A stretch of DNA of 27,412 nucleotides from CAYTQK01 sp964439745 (GTDB lineage Bacteria > Desulfobacterota > Desulfobacteria > Desulfobacterales > Desulfosudaceae), in NCBI GenBank assembly GCA_964439745.1, contig CAYTQK010000004.1, forward strand, positions 1-27,412, in the 5' to 3' direction. The translations under genes were made by a program, and so were the position numbers. The notes under the pieces are model-generated. The model did not search any database. It was not told the DNA's origin and worked only from the letters and a program-made list of their open reading frames with translations. Shown one piece after another: positions 1-8,554 of the stretch. Positions within the stretch are counted from its first letter, which is position 1. Each line of letters begins with the position of its first letter.

Positions 1-578
1 CCATTTTTTATTTCGGCGGCAACGGTGAAGAGGGCTCCCTGAATTTCGAGATGATGGAGCGCGGGCTGGCCGCCAACGTGGTTTTGGTAAATTATCGGGG
101 CTACGGCCGGAGCGACGGGTCGCCCCGGGAAAAAGACCTGAAATCCGACGCCCTGGCCATTTATGATTACATCCTGGCAAATTATCCCGTGCGCCCGGAT
201 TCCGTGATCGCGGCCGGACGCAGCCTGGGCACCGGCGTGGCTGCCTGGCTGGCCTGGAAAAAAGAGATTCCCCGGCTGATCCTGGTCAGCCCCTTTGACG
301 GCATCGACCGGGTGGCGGCCAACCATTTTCCCGGCTGGCTGGTCTGGCTCACCCTGGGCGACAAGTATCGCACCATCGCCTTTGCCGACCAGATCACATC
401 GAAAACCCTGGTCATCGCCTCGGAAAACGACGAGGTCGTTCCCGTCAGGCACAGCCGCAACCTGTACGAAAGCCTGGCCTGCGACAAAAAGATGGTTTAC
501 ATCAATGCCGCCGGGCATAATGATTTGGAAATGTTTGCCGAATACTGGGAGGCCTGGCGAAGGGTGACGGCAGAATAA
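1..578 (+). CDS. Alpha/beta hydrolase, Bem46/ABHD13-like (5' partial)
   Basis: This is the C-terminal part of a serine alpha/beta hydrolase. The frame is open to the left edge (first full codon at position 3), so the ATG at 51 is internal. About 191 residues are visible. The upstream segment reads IFYFGGNGEEG, which resembles the oxyanion-hole strand of the ABHD13/Bem46 family (usually FxHGNxGN). The nucleophile elbow is GRSLGTG, the acid is probably the Asp in ASENDEVVP, and the catalytic His is in AAGHNDL. The triad is therefore complete. It is the only + strand gene here and converges on the sulfotransferase gene, so it is not part of the biosynthetic operon. Substrate is unknown; family members include esterases and acyl-modifying enzymes. 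Confidence 0.85.
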   Translation, partial: IFYFGGNGEEGSLNFEMMERGLAANVVLVNYRGYGRSDGSPREKDLKSDALAIYDYILANYPVRPDSVIAAGRSLGTGVAAWLAWKKEIPRLILVSPFDGIDRVAANHFPGWLVWLTLGDKYRTIAFADQITSKTLVIASENDEVVPVRHSRNLYESLACDKKMVYINAAGHNDLEMFAEYWEAWRRVTAE

Positions 579-590
579 AGCGGGCCGAAT

Positions 591-606
591 CCGGGGAAAA
601 CCCCGG
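591..606. terminator. Hairpin between convergent genes, possible terminator
   Basis: A perfect 6-bp stem (CCGGGG / CCCCGG) with an AAAA loop lies in the 60-base gap between the convergent hydrolase and sulfotransferase genes. The position suits a bidirectional terminator. There is no T-run on either side, so it is not a canonical intrinsic terminator and may only be a stabilising 3' hairpin. Confidence 0.35.
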
Positions 607-638
607 CCGGCGCCAGGGAACGGACAGAAGAACCATTA

Positions 639-1250
639 TCAATCCGCCGTTTGGCCGCTTTTCTGGCGGTAGAGCTTTTGCTCCACGACATCGCCCATGG
701 CGGCCGTGTCCATGGCTGTGCCCAAAAATCCGTTGACAGCGGCGGCTGTTGCCCGGGGCTCCTGCACCACGTTTTTAAAATGGATATAGAGGACATCGAA
801 ATGATCTCTGGCGGCAAGCCAGTCCATCACCTCCTGCAGATGGGCATCAAATTTCTCGATCATCTCCTCGGCGGAGAGATTCGCCCCCTGCCGTCCCAAT
901 CGCTGCAGCATGACATTCTGTGAGGCCAGCACCTCCGGCAGGTCCCTTAGCATGAAAATAACCTGGTAGCGCCTGTCATCCGGCAGCTGCCGTAAGAGGG
1001 GAGATACCATTTTGACGGCCTTGCCGGCACAATCATCCAGCCAGTCCGTACCCGCACGCATCTGCTTTACTTTTTCAAATTCATAATATCCCCTGGGATT
1101 GTCGTTGTCCGCCTGGCGAATGCCGTCGGTGACAATCTCAGTCCCGCCGGCCGCAAGCATCTGCATCATCAGGGATGTTCCGGACCGGGGCAATCCCGAT
1201 ACGAGAATCACCCGGCCGGTCGATTTTTTTTCAGAACCCTCGTCAGCCAT
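639..1250 (-). CDS. Sulfotransferase-like P-loop protein
   Basis: Predicted 203-residue PAPS-dependent sulfotransferase family protein. The N-terminal motif SGLPRSGTSLMMQML (about residues 18-32) is the typical 5'-phosphosulfate-binding loop of bacterial sulfotransferases. A later RDLPEVLASQ segment resembles the 3'-phosphate-binding region. It is shorter than many family members (250-300 residues), so it may be a compact or divergent version. I chose the ATG at 1250 because GGGAG sits 6 bases upstream; an in-frame ATG at 1274 would add 8 residues without a good ribosome site. It is the last gene of the long - strand series, 35 bases after the TAA of the TolC-like frame. In this context it could sulfate the product of the cluster, but that is inference. 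The family assignment is fairly secure and the substrate unknown. Confidence 0.8.
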   Translation of the reverse strand: MADEGSEKKSTGRVILVSGLPRSGTSLMMQMLAAGGTEIVTDGIRQADNDNPRGYYEFEKVKQMRAGTDWLDDCAGKAVKMVSPLLRQLPDDRRYQVIFMLRDLPEVLASQNVMLQRLGRQGANLSAEEMIEKFDAHLQEVMDWLAARDHFDVLYIHFKNVVQEPRATAAAVNGFLGTAMDTAAMGDVVEQKLYRQKSGQTAD

Positions 1251-1256
1251 TGCAAA

Positions 1257-1261
1257 CTCCC
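1257..1261 (-). promoter_or_regulatory. Ribosome binding site setting the sulfotransferase start
   Basis: GGGAG on the - strand, 6 bases before the ATG at 1250. It favours this start over the ATG at 1274, which would place the site inside the gene. Confidence 0.6.
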
Positions 1262-1285
1262 GGTCCGCACGCATTGGCCGGACGC

Positions 1286-2686
1286 TTATTTCCCGCCGCT
1301 CATGTTGTTGATGTATTTATGGGCATATATCCCCAGCACTCTTTCCAGGTCGATCAGGGCCAGCTGCTGGCTGTAGGTCTCATGAATCAAGGCGGTTGTG
1401 GCCGAATCCAGGTCTGTCAGGGCCTGGTTCAACTACAAGCTGGTCGCAGATCCATATTCAAACTGGGTGGATATGATCTCATAGTTTTTCTGCGCCAGTT
1501 CCACCTGTTTTTCCAGGTTCCGCAGAACCCCCTGGAAACTGTCAACCTGGAGAATGGCATCCTGCACCTGCATCCGGATTTTCTTTTTGCTGGCGTCCAG
1601 GTTGAGCCGCGCCTGCATCAGGGACTCTTTTTTTTCCCTCAGATCACAGATCCGCAGCTTGCCCTCCAGGATCGGCATATTCATTGTTATGGCGCCAATC
1701 CAGTATTCCTTGTCATGGCTGATGGTTTCCGTGTCAGAAAGATGGTAATCCCAGGTAGCCTGGAGGGTGGGATGAAACCGGGCCTTGACAATATCGACGT
1801 CAGACTCGGCCACATTTACGTTCAATGCGGCGACTCGGTGATCATAGCGGTTTTTCAAGGCGACTTTTATCAGGAAATCATAATTCAGGTTCGGAACCGT
1901 TCGCATAAGGGGGGCGACGACATCAAAATGCGTCATGTTGGCCTCGAATCCGATCAGATTGCTGAGGGCGTCTTTGGCCGATCTCAGATCATTCTGGTAT
2001 TCGATCTTCTTTCGTTCCGCCTCGGTCACATACAGCTCGGCCTTGAGCACGATATCTTCCGTGGCCTGGCCGGCCTCGTATTTAACTGTGGCAATGTCCA
2101 GTTCTTCCCGGGCCAGTTTCAGGATCTCTTCGGCGTTCAGCACCAGCTCCTTGATCCTCAAAATTTCGAAGTACACCCGCTCTACATCAAGCAGGGTATC
2201 CTGGATCGTTTCCTGGTAGGCTGCGGCGCTTCTTTCGATAACTTTTTCGGCCTGCTGTTTTGATGGAAAATACACCCCCCGGTACAGCGGCTGCGAAAAT
2301 TGGAATTTCCCTCTCCATTCGCTCTCGGGGGTGATGGCGTCTTCATCAGCCTGGGTTACTTCAAAAGTTCCCAGGCCCGAAGTGGACGTGGCCAGGTACG
2401 GTCCGCTCGCCACCTCTTCATCCGCCTCGAAATACCCGCCTTGTACATCCATGCTCGGCCAGAAGTAGGTCGACGCCTTGTCAGAAAGAATCCGGCTTTT
2501 GAACAGGTCTCTTTCGGCGATTTTGATGCGCTCATCCGCGATGATCGCGCGGGCAAAGGCATCGTCCAGGGAAATAAGCGGCAGGGGTGTCCCGGCAGCG
2601 ACCAGGGACGGCCACAGCACGATTCCGAGGAGGGCTGAAAACAGTCTGATGATTCTATGTCGCTTATTCGTGTTGGCGGTTCTCAT
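1286..2686 (-). CDS. TolC-family outer membrane protein interrupted by in-frame amber codon
   Basis: TolC/outer-membrane-efflux family protein. It begins with a basic N-terminus and a hydrophobic signal segment ending near SLVAAG, followed by long helical segments of the family (for example LDDAFARAIIADERIKIAER and ATVKYEAGQATEDIVLKAEL). The ATG at 2686 has AAGGAGG 4 bases upstream; a TTG at 2689 is too close to that site. Translation meets TAG at 1433-1435 (codon 418), in the sequence GSATSL-amber-LNQAL. The same frame continues for 48 codons that clearly belong to the family (SQQLALIDLERVLG) and ends at TAA at 1286. The full length of about 466 residues is normal; truncation at 417 would remove the last helix. 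It follows the HlyD-like gene, so the two likely form an export pair. Possible explanations are readthrough, a recoded codon, a recent null mutation or a sequencing error. Confidence 0.85.
1433..1435 (-). other. In-frame TAG inside the TolC-like gene
   Basis: The codon is TAG on the - strand, flanked by TTG on both sides. Family-typical sequence continues without a frame change for 48 codons after it. In homologues this position is usually occupied by Asp or another residue just before the last long helix. A GAG-to-TAG or TTG-to-TAG single change would be enough to create it. Confidence 0.85.
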
Positions 2687-2690
2687 CAAA

Positions 2691-2697
2691 CCTCCTT
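2691..2697 (-). promoter_or_regulatory. Strong ribosome binding site of the TolC-like gene
   Basis: AAGGAGG on the - strand, 4 bases before the ATG at 2686. It shows that initiation signals of this amber-containing gene are intact. Confidence 0.7.
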
Positions 2698-2763
2698 ATC
2701 CCGGATATTTCATGAAATTTTTTCAACACGGGGGCAGATATCCGTCATCGTGAAATATACCGG

Positions 2764-5058
2764 TTATGGCAGCCATGACCAGACCTCTACAAAGATAAAC
2801 CGGTTCAGCCATCCTGTAAAAGCAAGCCCCAGCGGCCGCCAGCCGCATCTGATTTTACCATACCCGCTCATATCGGTTTTTAAGATGCCATCGGGATCTT
2901 CCATGCTGGAAAGCACCCGGACAACTTTTCCTTTTTTTCGAATCAGCTCTTTCTGCTCCACACGCCATTCTCTTTCGGACAAGGCCCGATCAATTCTGCC
3001 TTTGCTTTTTTCAAACGCGACCGGGGCGATGGTCAGAACCTTGCCGGTATACACCTTATGAGGAAACGCCCAGGTTTTCAGCCTGGATTTTGCCCCCACC
3101 GTAACGGCGCCGATCTCCTCTTCGGGCAGTTGTATTTCGGCGATAAGCTCGCCGGGTTGTTCAACCACGGCCAGCAGGTCACCCACCTGCAGGTATTGTC
3201 CCACTGCCTGGGAAACAAAAGGGGTTATGATTCTGCCGTCGGCGGGACTGGTTATGGTGGTCAGCCGTAACTCTTCTTTGGCATTTTCAAAAACAACCTG
3301 GAGGCGCCGCTCTTCTGCTTCCAGGGCCTTGATGGCTTCATCCCGGGCCCCGCTTTTGACGAGTTCCAGATTCTTTTTGGCCAGTTCCAGTTGTTCTTTG
3401 TCCAGATCCCGCTGTTTTAATACGTTCTCATATTCCTGCTCGGAAATGGCCTTGTTTTTGAACATGCCTTCACTTCTATCTGCCTGCATGCTGCTGTACT
3501 CCAGGCTCTTGGCCGCGGTAGTCACTTCCTGTTCCGCCTTTTGAATCTCTTCTGTCTTGGCTCCTTCCCGGAGAAGTTCCAGGCGGGCATGGACCTCGTC
3601 CAGGGAAGCCTGCACTTCATCGACTTGTTTCTGCTGCTCCCGTCCGACCATGACCGCGATGGGTTGTCCTTTTGTGACCAGCTCCCCCTCCGAGACAAAG
3701 ACCTCCTTGATTTCCCCGGCCACCTGCGCCCGGATTCCCAGCTGGTTCTCGGGCACGATGCGGAAATCCCCGCCCACGGAAAAGGGGTAGGGGATCAGCA
3801 TAACCAAGAGAATCAATACCGGTATGCCGAATTTGATAACCCGTTTGTCCGACAAGTCGATCAGGCCGTTCTCGTTGCCTAAGATTTTTTTATAAGTAAA
3901 TAATTTCATAACTATCCTTTTCAGGTAATCATTAAACCGGACAAGCAGTATTGTCAGAAACAATACCGCCCCGACCCCGTTTAAAAAGTTTATTAGAAGG
4001 TATCCGATAAGTCCCAGCAGCGCGGACCAGAACACGAAATGAAAGCCCAGCAGTGACAACCCGTAAATTTTAAATTTCCGCACATCATTTTTGGCCAATG
4101 GTTCGGGAAGCTGTTTTTGCAGAAACCAGTGCCGGCATAAATTAAGCGCCCGGCTTCTCAAATCCGGTGTTTTAAGCCACATACTCAACAGGATATAGCC
4201 GTCCCGCTGAAAAAAGGGATTAATGGAATAAAACAGATAAAGGGTGGAAACGCATATGAAGATCAGGAAAAAGGCATTCACTGCTGATCCGGTGTGTGAG
4301 TTATACCAGCCGATAATTCCCAGGGACCAGAGCAATAAGTGAAAAACAATGCCGGCCGCGAAAATCCGGGTGCGGCGGGATTGGTTTTCCATCCACAGGG
4401 CATCGGTCAGATCGCAGTAAAAAAAGGGGAGGACTTTAAAGACAAACCAGACGCCGAATTCATGAACGTGCCCCCCGTAATGTTTGCAGGCCGTCCCTTT
4501 GGCAGCCTCACACGCGATTTGAATGACAAAAATACCCAGCAGGGGAAAAAAGACAAAAAATATGGGCTCCCATAAAATTTGCACTTCAAAAATCAGGTCA
4601 CCACCGTACTTACCCAGAATCCCCAGGGCAAAAAATAAGGCCATGCCTGTGAAGAGCAGAAAGCAGGGGGTAAAGCACCACCAGAAGAGCAGAGACAATA
4701 CATGCAGCAGCCGATCCGGATCGAATATTCTGAGGCCGTTGATGTCATCGTCAAAACCGGCATGTGCCTTGATGGCGGCATCGTCGGATTCCAGCAATCC
4801 GAATGAGGTCAACTGAAGTACAAACGACTCCAGGTAATCCCGATTCAGCGGCCAATGAAACTGGCTGTAAAATCGTTCCTGAATGGTATCCAAAGGGGTT
4901 GTGCCGTCAAATTGACGGAAGATGAAATGCTCCTCTTCGCCAAATTCATACACCGCCTCGGTACCCGGATCACTGACAAGATAACGAAACACCCCTTCCT
5001 GGCCCAGCCGGGGAACAATTTTTACTTCCGCGCGATATTTCGGTAATGCTTTAGACAA
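2764..5058 (-). CDS. PqqD-like / degenerate M50 membrane region / HlyD adaptor fusion
   Basis: Membrane protein of 764 residues with three parts. Residues ~8-95 resemble the PqqD fold (FRQFDGTTPLDTIQERF). Residues ~115-430 carry several membrane segments and match the M50 site-2-protease-like proteins found beside HlyD exporters. The CKHYGG, FYCDLTDALW and NPFFQRDGY landmarks are kept, but the expected HExxH reads CEAAK (C183, E184, K187), so a peptidase is unlikely. Residues ~433-710 are an HlyD/RND-type adaptor: barrel-sandwich half (QVAGEIKEVFVSEGELV), long coiled coil, second half (SPADGRIITPF) and beta domains. I chose the TTG at 5058 because AAGGGAG lies 5 bases upstream and overlaps the TAA of the previous gene; a GTG at 5106 would overlap that gene by 37 bases. 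The TolC-like gene follows 77 bases downstream. Likely role: inner-membrane/periplasmic part of an exporter. Confidence 0.8.
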   Translation of the reverse strand: MSKALPKYRAEVKIVPRLGQEGVFRYLVSDPGTEAVYEFGEEEHFIFRQFDGTTPLDTIQERFYSQFHWPLNRDYLESFVLQLTSFGLLESDDAAIKAHAGFDDDINGLRIFDPDRLLHVLSLLFWWCFTPCFLLFTGMALFFALGILGKYGGDLIFEVQILWEPIFFVFFPLLGIFVIQIACEAAKGTACKHYGGHVHEFGVWFVFKVLPFFYCDLTDALWMENQSRRTRIFAAGIVFHLLLWSLGIIGWYNSHTGSAVNAFFLIFICVSTLYLFYSINPFFQRDGYILLSMWLKTPDLRSRALNLCRHWFLQKQLPEPLAKNDVRKFKIYGLSLLGFHFVFWSALLGLIGYLLINFLNGVGAVLFLTILLVRFNDYLKRIVMKLFTYKKILGNENGLIDLSDKRVIKFGIPVLILLVMLIPYPFSVGGDFRIVPENQLGIRAQVAGEIKEVFVSEGELVTKGQPIAVMVGREQQKQVDEVQASLDEVHARLELLREGAKTEEIQKAEQEVTTAAKSLEYSSMQADRSEGMFKNKAISEQEYENVLKQRDLDKEQLELAKKNLELVKSGARDEAIKALEAEERRLQVVFENAKEELRLTTITSPADGRIITPFVSQAVGQYLQVGDLLAVVEQPGELIAEIQLPEEEIGAVTVGAKSRLKTWAFPHKVYTGKVLTIAPVAFEKSKGRIDRALSEREWRVEQKELIRKKGKVVRVLSSMEDPDGILKTDMSGYGKIRCGWRPLGLAFTGWLNRFIFVEVWSWLP

Positions 5059-5063
5059 GCCCG

Positions 5064-5070
5064 CTCCCTT
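5064..5070 (-). promoter_or_regulatory. Ribosome binding site deciding a TTG start
   Basis: AAGGGAG on the - strand, overlapping the last A of the TPR-PilZ stop codon and 5 bases before the TTG at 5058. The layout suggests translational coupling between the PilZ protein and the exporter subunit. Confidence 0.6.
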
Positions 5071-6509
5071 TATATAATACAATCCTCGCCCAGAATGTCG
5101 CCCCACATATCGTCAGCCTCGTTTTTCAGTTCAATGCCAAACTGCTGATCCGGGCGATCCGGGTTGGCAACCCGGACCACGCGGCCGATCAGCGGAATGG
5201 TGTTCTTTTCTCCCTCCGGCATCAGCACAACCTCAATTTCAGCGCCCACCTGGATGGTTTTATCGCTTTCAATAAGAAGCCCATACCTGGAGACATCAAC
5301 GCTCTCGGCACTGCAAGCAAGGCCGTTTTCTGTGCGTATCTCCACCGGCACCCGCATGGGAATCCGTTCATTCTTTCTCCGGCTTACCAACGGATGCCAC
5401 TGGCTGCTTGTCCTGCTTTTGTCTTTGACAGGGAGATGGATGTCCACCTGCAAACCCAGCGCTACCCGGTAGAGCGCAATGGCCTCGTTGTTATTGCCTT
5501 TTTCCAGGCATTGATCACCGGCTTCACATTGAATCTCTTTTGTTTCCAAGGCGGTGCGATATTGCACAATGGCTTCCGCATACTGCTCATTCATGACATA
5601 GGCGTCACCAAGCGCGGTCCGGGCGGACAGCAAGTAGGGGTTCAACCGCAAGGCGGCCTCATATTCGGCGATGGCCACGCCATAGCGGCCGATGGTGTGA
5701 TAAATATGGGCCAGCCCATAATGGGTCTCCACCGATTTGGCGTTAATGAGCAGGGCGATCCGGTATTCCAGAATCGCCTGGTGGGTCTTTTCCAGCTTGA
5801 AATAGGCTTCCCCGGCTTTCTGATGCGCCTCGGCCAGCTGCGGATTGTTGGCCAGGGCCTCCTGGTATTCGGCCAGGGCTTTTTCATATTCCTGCCGGGC
5901 AAAGTAAAGGTCGCCCAGCAGGATCCGGGTCCGGGCGACAGCGGGGTTCAGCTGCAGGGCTTTTTCCACCTCCTGCATGGCTGCGGTGGTCATTCCCTGT
6001 TCCTGGTAGGCGACGGCAAGCTTGTAATGCGCCAGTTCCAGCTGCGGATTTAACTTCAGGGCCTCCTGGAACGCGCGGGCCGCCTCTGCATACTCTTTCT
6101 GCAGGGCATGCAGTTCGCCCAGCAAAAAATGCCCGGTGGGCTCTGCCGGGTCGATTCGGAGCGCCTTTTGGCAGGCCTCGATTCCTTGGGAATAGGAACC
6201 CTGCTCCTGGTAAATCGCTCCCAGCATCAGGTAGCCTTTGGCCAGGTCCGGATCGGCAGCCAGGGCCGCTCTGGCAGCCGCGAGCGCCTCCTCATTGTTC
6301 CCCAGGCCGTTATATATCTTGGCCAGCAGCAGGTGCGCGTCGGCGAACCGGGGATTCATCTTCAGGGCAACCTGGCATCGCTCAATGGCCTGCACCCCGT
6401 CGCCGTTCATGAAATGCGTATAGGCCACCAGTAGTTGGGACTGCGGGCTGACGCCCAGCCGATCAATCCGGGGGACAAAATCGTCCACCTGATTTTCGCA
6501 AAAGGTCAT
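5070..6509 (-). CDS. TPR-repeat protein with C-terminal PilZ domain
   Basis: Predicted cytoplasmic protein of 479 residues. About ten tetratricopeptide repeats fill residues ~20-350, each with the usual G/A/Y-A-x-A-L-x-x-x-P spacing (for example YQEQGSYSQGIEACQKALRI). Residues ~375-475 form a PilZ domain with the c-di-GMP-binding RRKNER motif (from R377) and DVSRYG (from D405), so ligand binding is expected. I chose the ATG at 6509; a TTG at 6557 is possible but has a poor ribosome site. No signal peptide is seen. The stop codon overlaps the ribosome site of the downstream exporter gene, so the two are probably made together. I infer a scaffold or regulator that links c-di-GMP to the exporter or synthase; no partner can be read from sequence. 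Confidence 0.85.
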   Translation of the reverse strand: MTFCENQVDDFVPRIDRLGVSPQSQLLVAYTHFMNGDGVQAIERCQVALKMNPRFADAHLLLAKIYNGLGNNEEALAAARAALAADPDLAKGYLMLGAIYQEQGSYSQGIEACQKALRIDPAEPTGHFLLGELHALQKEYAEAARAFQEALKLNPQLELAHYKLAVAYQEQGMTTAAMQEVEKALQLNPAVARTRILLGDLYFARQEYEKALAEYQEALANNPQLAEAHQKAGEAYFKLEKTHQAILEYRIALLINAKSVETHYGLAHIYHTIGRYGVAIAEYEAALRLNPYLLSARTALGDAYVMNEQYAEAIVQYRTALETKEIQCEAGDQCLEKGNNNEAIALYRVALGLQVDIHLPVKDKSRTSSQWHPLVSRRKNERIPMRVPVEIRTENGLACSAESVDVSRYGLLIESDKTIQVGAEIEVVLMPEGEKNTIPLIGRVVRVANPDRPDQQFGIELKNEADDMWGDILGEDCII

Positions 6510-6588
6510 TGCTTCATTTGTCCTGTATGCATGGACACCTGTTTTGTTTGTAATCAACCATCAAAATTCTGGTCATGCCCGATCCGGG

Positions 6589-8514
6589 TTAAAGCGCCTG
6601 CTGGGCCAGCCTCATTTTCATGAGTTCGTGTTCCACGCCGATGAGCACATCGTCCTTCAGGCGATACCGATTTTCCGCTTCCCCGGCGCTGTCCGCGGCC
6701 GCCGCGGGTGCGGCCTCTGCCGGCGGCTGCCCGTTCACCCGGGCACAGGCGCTGTCAACGACTTCATTCAGGTTGGCCAGGTGATAATCCTCCAGTTTGT
6801 TGAACCCTTCTTCATGGATCAAAAAATCCACAAAAGCATCCACCATCACTTCCGGAATCCTGCTTTTATCGGCCAGATTCCGGGCCGCGCGCTGCTGCAG
6901 GGAAGGAAAGATGGTATCGAACTCCTTGCGAAATCCATCCGGTATGGGAATCGGCCGGTCGTCGAGTTTGATCTGCAGTTTTCCCGAGGCTTCCAGCTCA
7001 ATCTGCTGGCGCAGCCCCGGAATAAATTCATAGGCGGAGTTCCGGTACCGGACAAACTGGACGACCAGCTCTTTGACCCGTCCCAGCAGAAAAGGCGCTG
7101 TTTGATGCGTAAACGTAAAAATTTCAGCCAGCGCCTCACAGGATTCGGCGTCAAGATTCATGTCCGGCCCCAGCGCCAGCAAATCATCCAGGGATTCTTC
7201 TTCCTTCAGGGACTTCGGGGGGCGGCGGACCAGCGAGACGAATCCGAACATGCGTTCCTGGAAGCTTTCCCAGGTGAACAGCTTGTCATATAAGTCCGCG
7301 AATCCCTGCATCAGTTCCACCCGGCTCATGCGTGTGGGGATAATGTTGTGAAAAAGCCGCTGCGTGGATTGGTCGGCGATGGCAAAAGCGTCGATCACCC
7401 GCCCCTCGGCGTGCAGCCGGCGCCACAGCCGGGTGCCCACCGGCGCGTTCAGCATGTGCATGGAGATGGAAGGCAGGCAGGTTTCCTGAATAAAATTATA
7501 TTGCTGCTCAAAGATATCCAGGTCATCATGATCAAAGCCGATGATCATGGCCCCCCGCACGGCAATGCCATAGGAGAGCACCTGGCGCACCTCGGCGACC
7601 AGGTCTCCCTTGAGGTTGTTGAATTTGCCGGCCTCTTTCAACGATTCCTTGTTCGGGGACTCGATGCCGATCAGCACTTCATACATATTGACGTCGGCCA
7701 GCAGCTCCAGCATCTCTTCGTCCCGGCTGATGTCGATGCCCAGCTGGGTCATGAACCGCAGCGGTCTGGAAAAAGAGTTATTCAGGTCAACCAGGGCCCG
7801 CAAGACCTCCTTGGCCCGGCCGTGCGCGATGGTAAAGTTATCATCGTTAAAGGAGATGCTTCGTACCCCCAGCCGCTCCAGTGCCCGCACCTCCTCCAAT
7901 ATGCGGTCGATGGATTTGTGCCGCTGCCGGCGGCCATGCAGATAGATGACGTCACAGAATTCGCAATCAATGGGACATCCTCGGGTGGTCTGGACGGTTC
8001 CCATGGCATATTTGTCCACATCTTCGGCGATACTGGTCCAGTCGGGCACGGGGCTCAAGGAGAGGTCCGGCTTGTCAATCTGCCGGTATTCCGATTGGTA
8101 CCGGCCCGCCTGCCAGTCTTTGATAAATCGGGGCCAGGTCAGTTCGGCCTCGCCGATAAAAAGGATATCAAAGTTCTGGCGGCAGCGGTGGGGGTTGGAG
8201 GTGACGCCGGGGCCGCCGATTGCCGTCAGAATCCCCTGCTTCTTAAAATAGGCGCCGATTTCATTGGCCCGCCCCAGGTTGGCACTGTGGCTGGTGACAC
8301 CGACCAGGTCGTATTCTCTGGCCAGATCGGCCTTTTCCACCTCGCCGCGGACGAGCTCATCCCAGACATCCACACCAAACCCTTCCGGCGTCAGGGCCGC
8401 AACCGTGCCCAGACCCAGCGGAAAATAATCCGCCTTGACATCAATTTCCTTCTTGCTGGAGATCCAGCGGATTTCCAGCCGATACTTCGGGTTGACCAGT
8501 AAAATGTTCTTCAT
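6589..8514 (-). CDS. B12-binding-type radical SAM protein
   Basis: Protein of 641 residues. Residues ~1-135 have the Rossmann-like fold of cobalamin-binding radical SAM enzymes (FPLGLGTVAAL, YDLVGVTSHSANLGRANEIG, AIGGPGVTSNP, FIGEAE). The typical DxHxxG cobalamin-ligand His is not evident, as in many members of this class. The [4Fe-4S] motif is RGCPIDCEFC with Cys at 180, 184 and 187, followed by the usual SFNDDNF and GIESPNKESLKEAGK segments. The C-terminal ~250 residues resemble the uncharacterised extension (DUF4070-like) common in this subfamily. I chose the ATG at 8514, preceded by GGGGATAAAAAG; a TTG at 8532 would add 6 residues. It sits between the propeller-methyltransferase gene and the TPR-PilZ gene. 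Possible reactions are C-methylation or another radical modification of the product; the specific reaction is not readable. Confidence 0.85.
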   Translation of the reverse strand: MKNILLVNPKYRLEIRWISSKKEIDVKADYFPLGLGTVAALTPEGFGVDVWDELVRGEVEKADLAREYDLVGVTSHSANLGRANEIGAYFKKQGILTAIGGPGVTSNPHRCRQNFDILFIGEAELTWPRFIKDWQAGRYQSEYRQIDKPDLSLSPVPDWTSIAEDVDKYAMGTVQTTRGCPIDCEFCDVIYLHGRRQRHKSIDRILEEVRALERLGVRSISFNDDNFTIAHGRAKEVLRALVDLNNSFSRPLRFMTQLGIDISRDEEMLELLADVNMYEVLIGIESPNKESLKEAGKFNNLKGDLVAEVRQVLSYGIAVRGAMIIGFDHDDLDIFEQQYNFIQETCLPSISMHMLNAPVGTRLWRRLHAEGRVIDAFAIADQSTQRLFHNIIPTRMSRVELMQGFADLYDKLFTWESFQERMFGFVSLVRRPPKSLKEEESLDDLLALGPDMNLDAESCEALAEIFTFTHQTAPFLLGRVKELVVQFVRYRNSAYEFIPGLRQQIELEASGKLQIKLDDRPIPIPDGFRKEFDTIFPSLQQRAARNLADKSRIPEVMVDAFVDFLIHEEGFNKLEDYHLANLNEVVDSACARVNGQPPAEAAPAAAADSAGEAENRYRLKDDVLIGVEHELMKMRLAQQAL

Positions 8515-8554
8515 CTTTTTATCCCCGCTCAATTGAGGTCTTCATGGCAGCAAA

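Noticed and set aside
1433..1435. Pyrrolysine at the amber codon as the preferred reading
   Set aside because: No pyl gene, MttB-type methyltransferase or other supporting signal is visible, and the residue lies in a structural helix region. It is kept only as a possibility to test.
2704..2730. AT-rich inverted repeat (TTTCATGAAA) upstream of the TolC-like gene as an operator
   Set aside because: It is short and single, with no promoter pattern or partner regulator nearby.
2764..5058. RiPP maturation cluster suggested by PqqD-like and M50-like parts
   Set aside because: No precursor peptide, cyclodehydratase or SPASM-type radical SAM gene is visible, the HExxH is lost, and the neighbours are synthase and tailoring genes.
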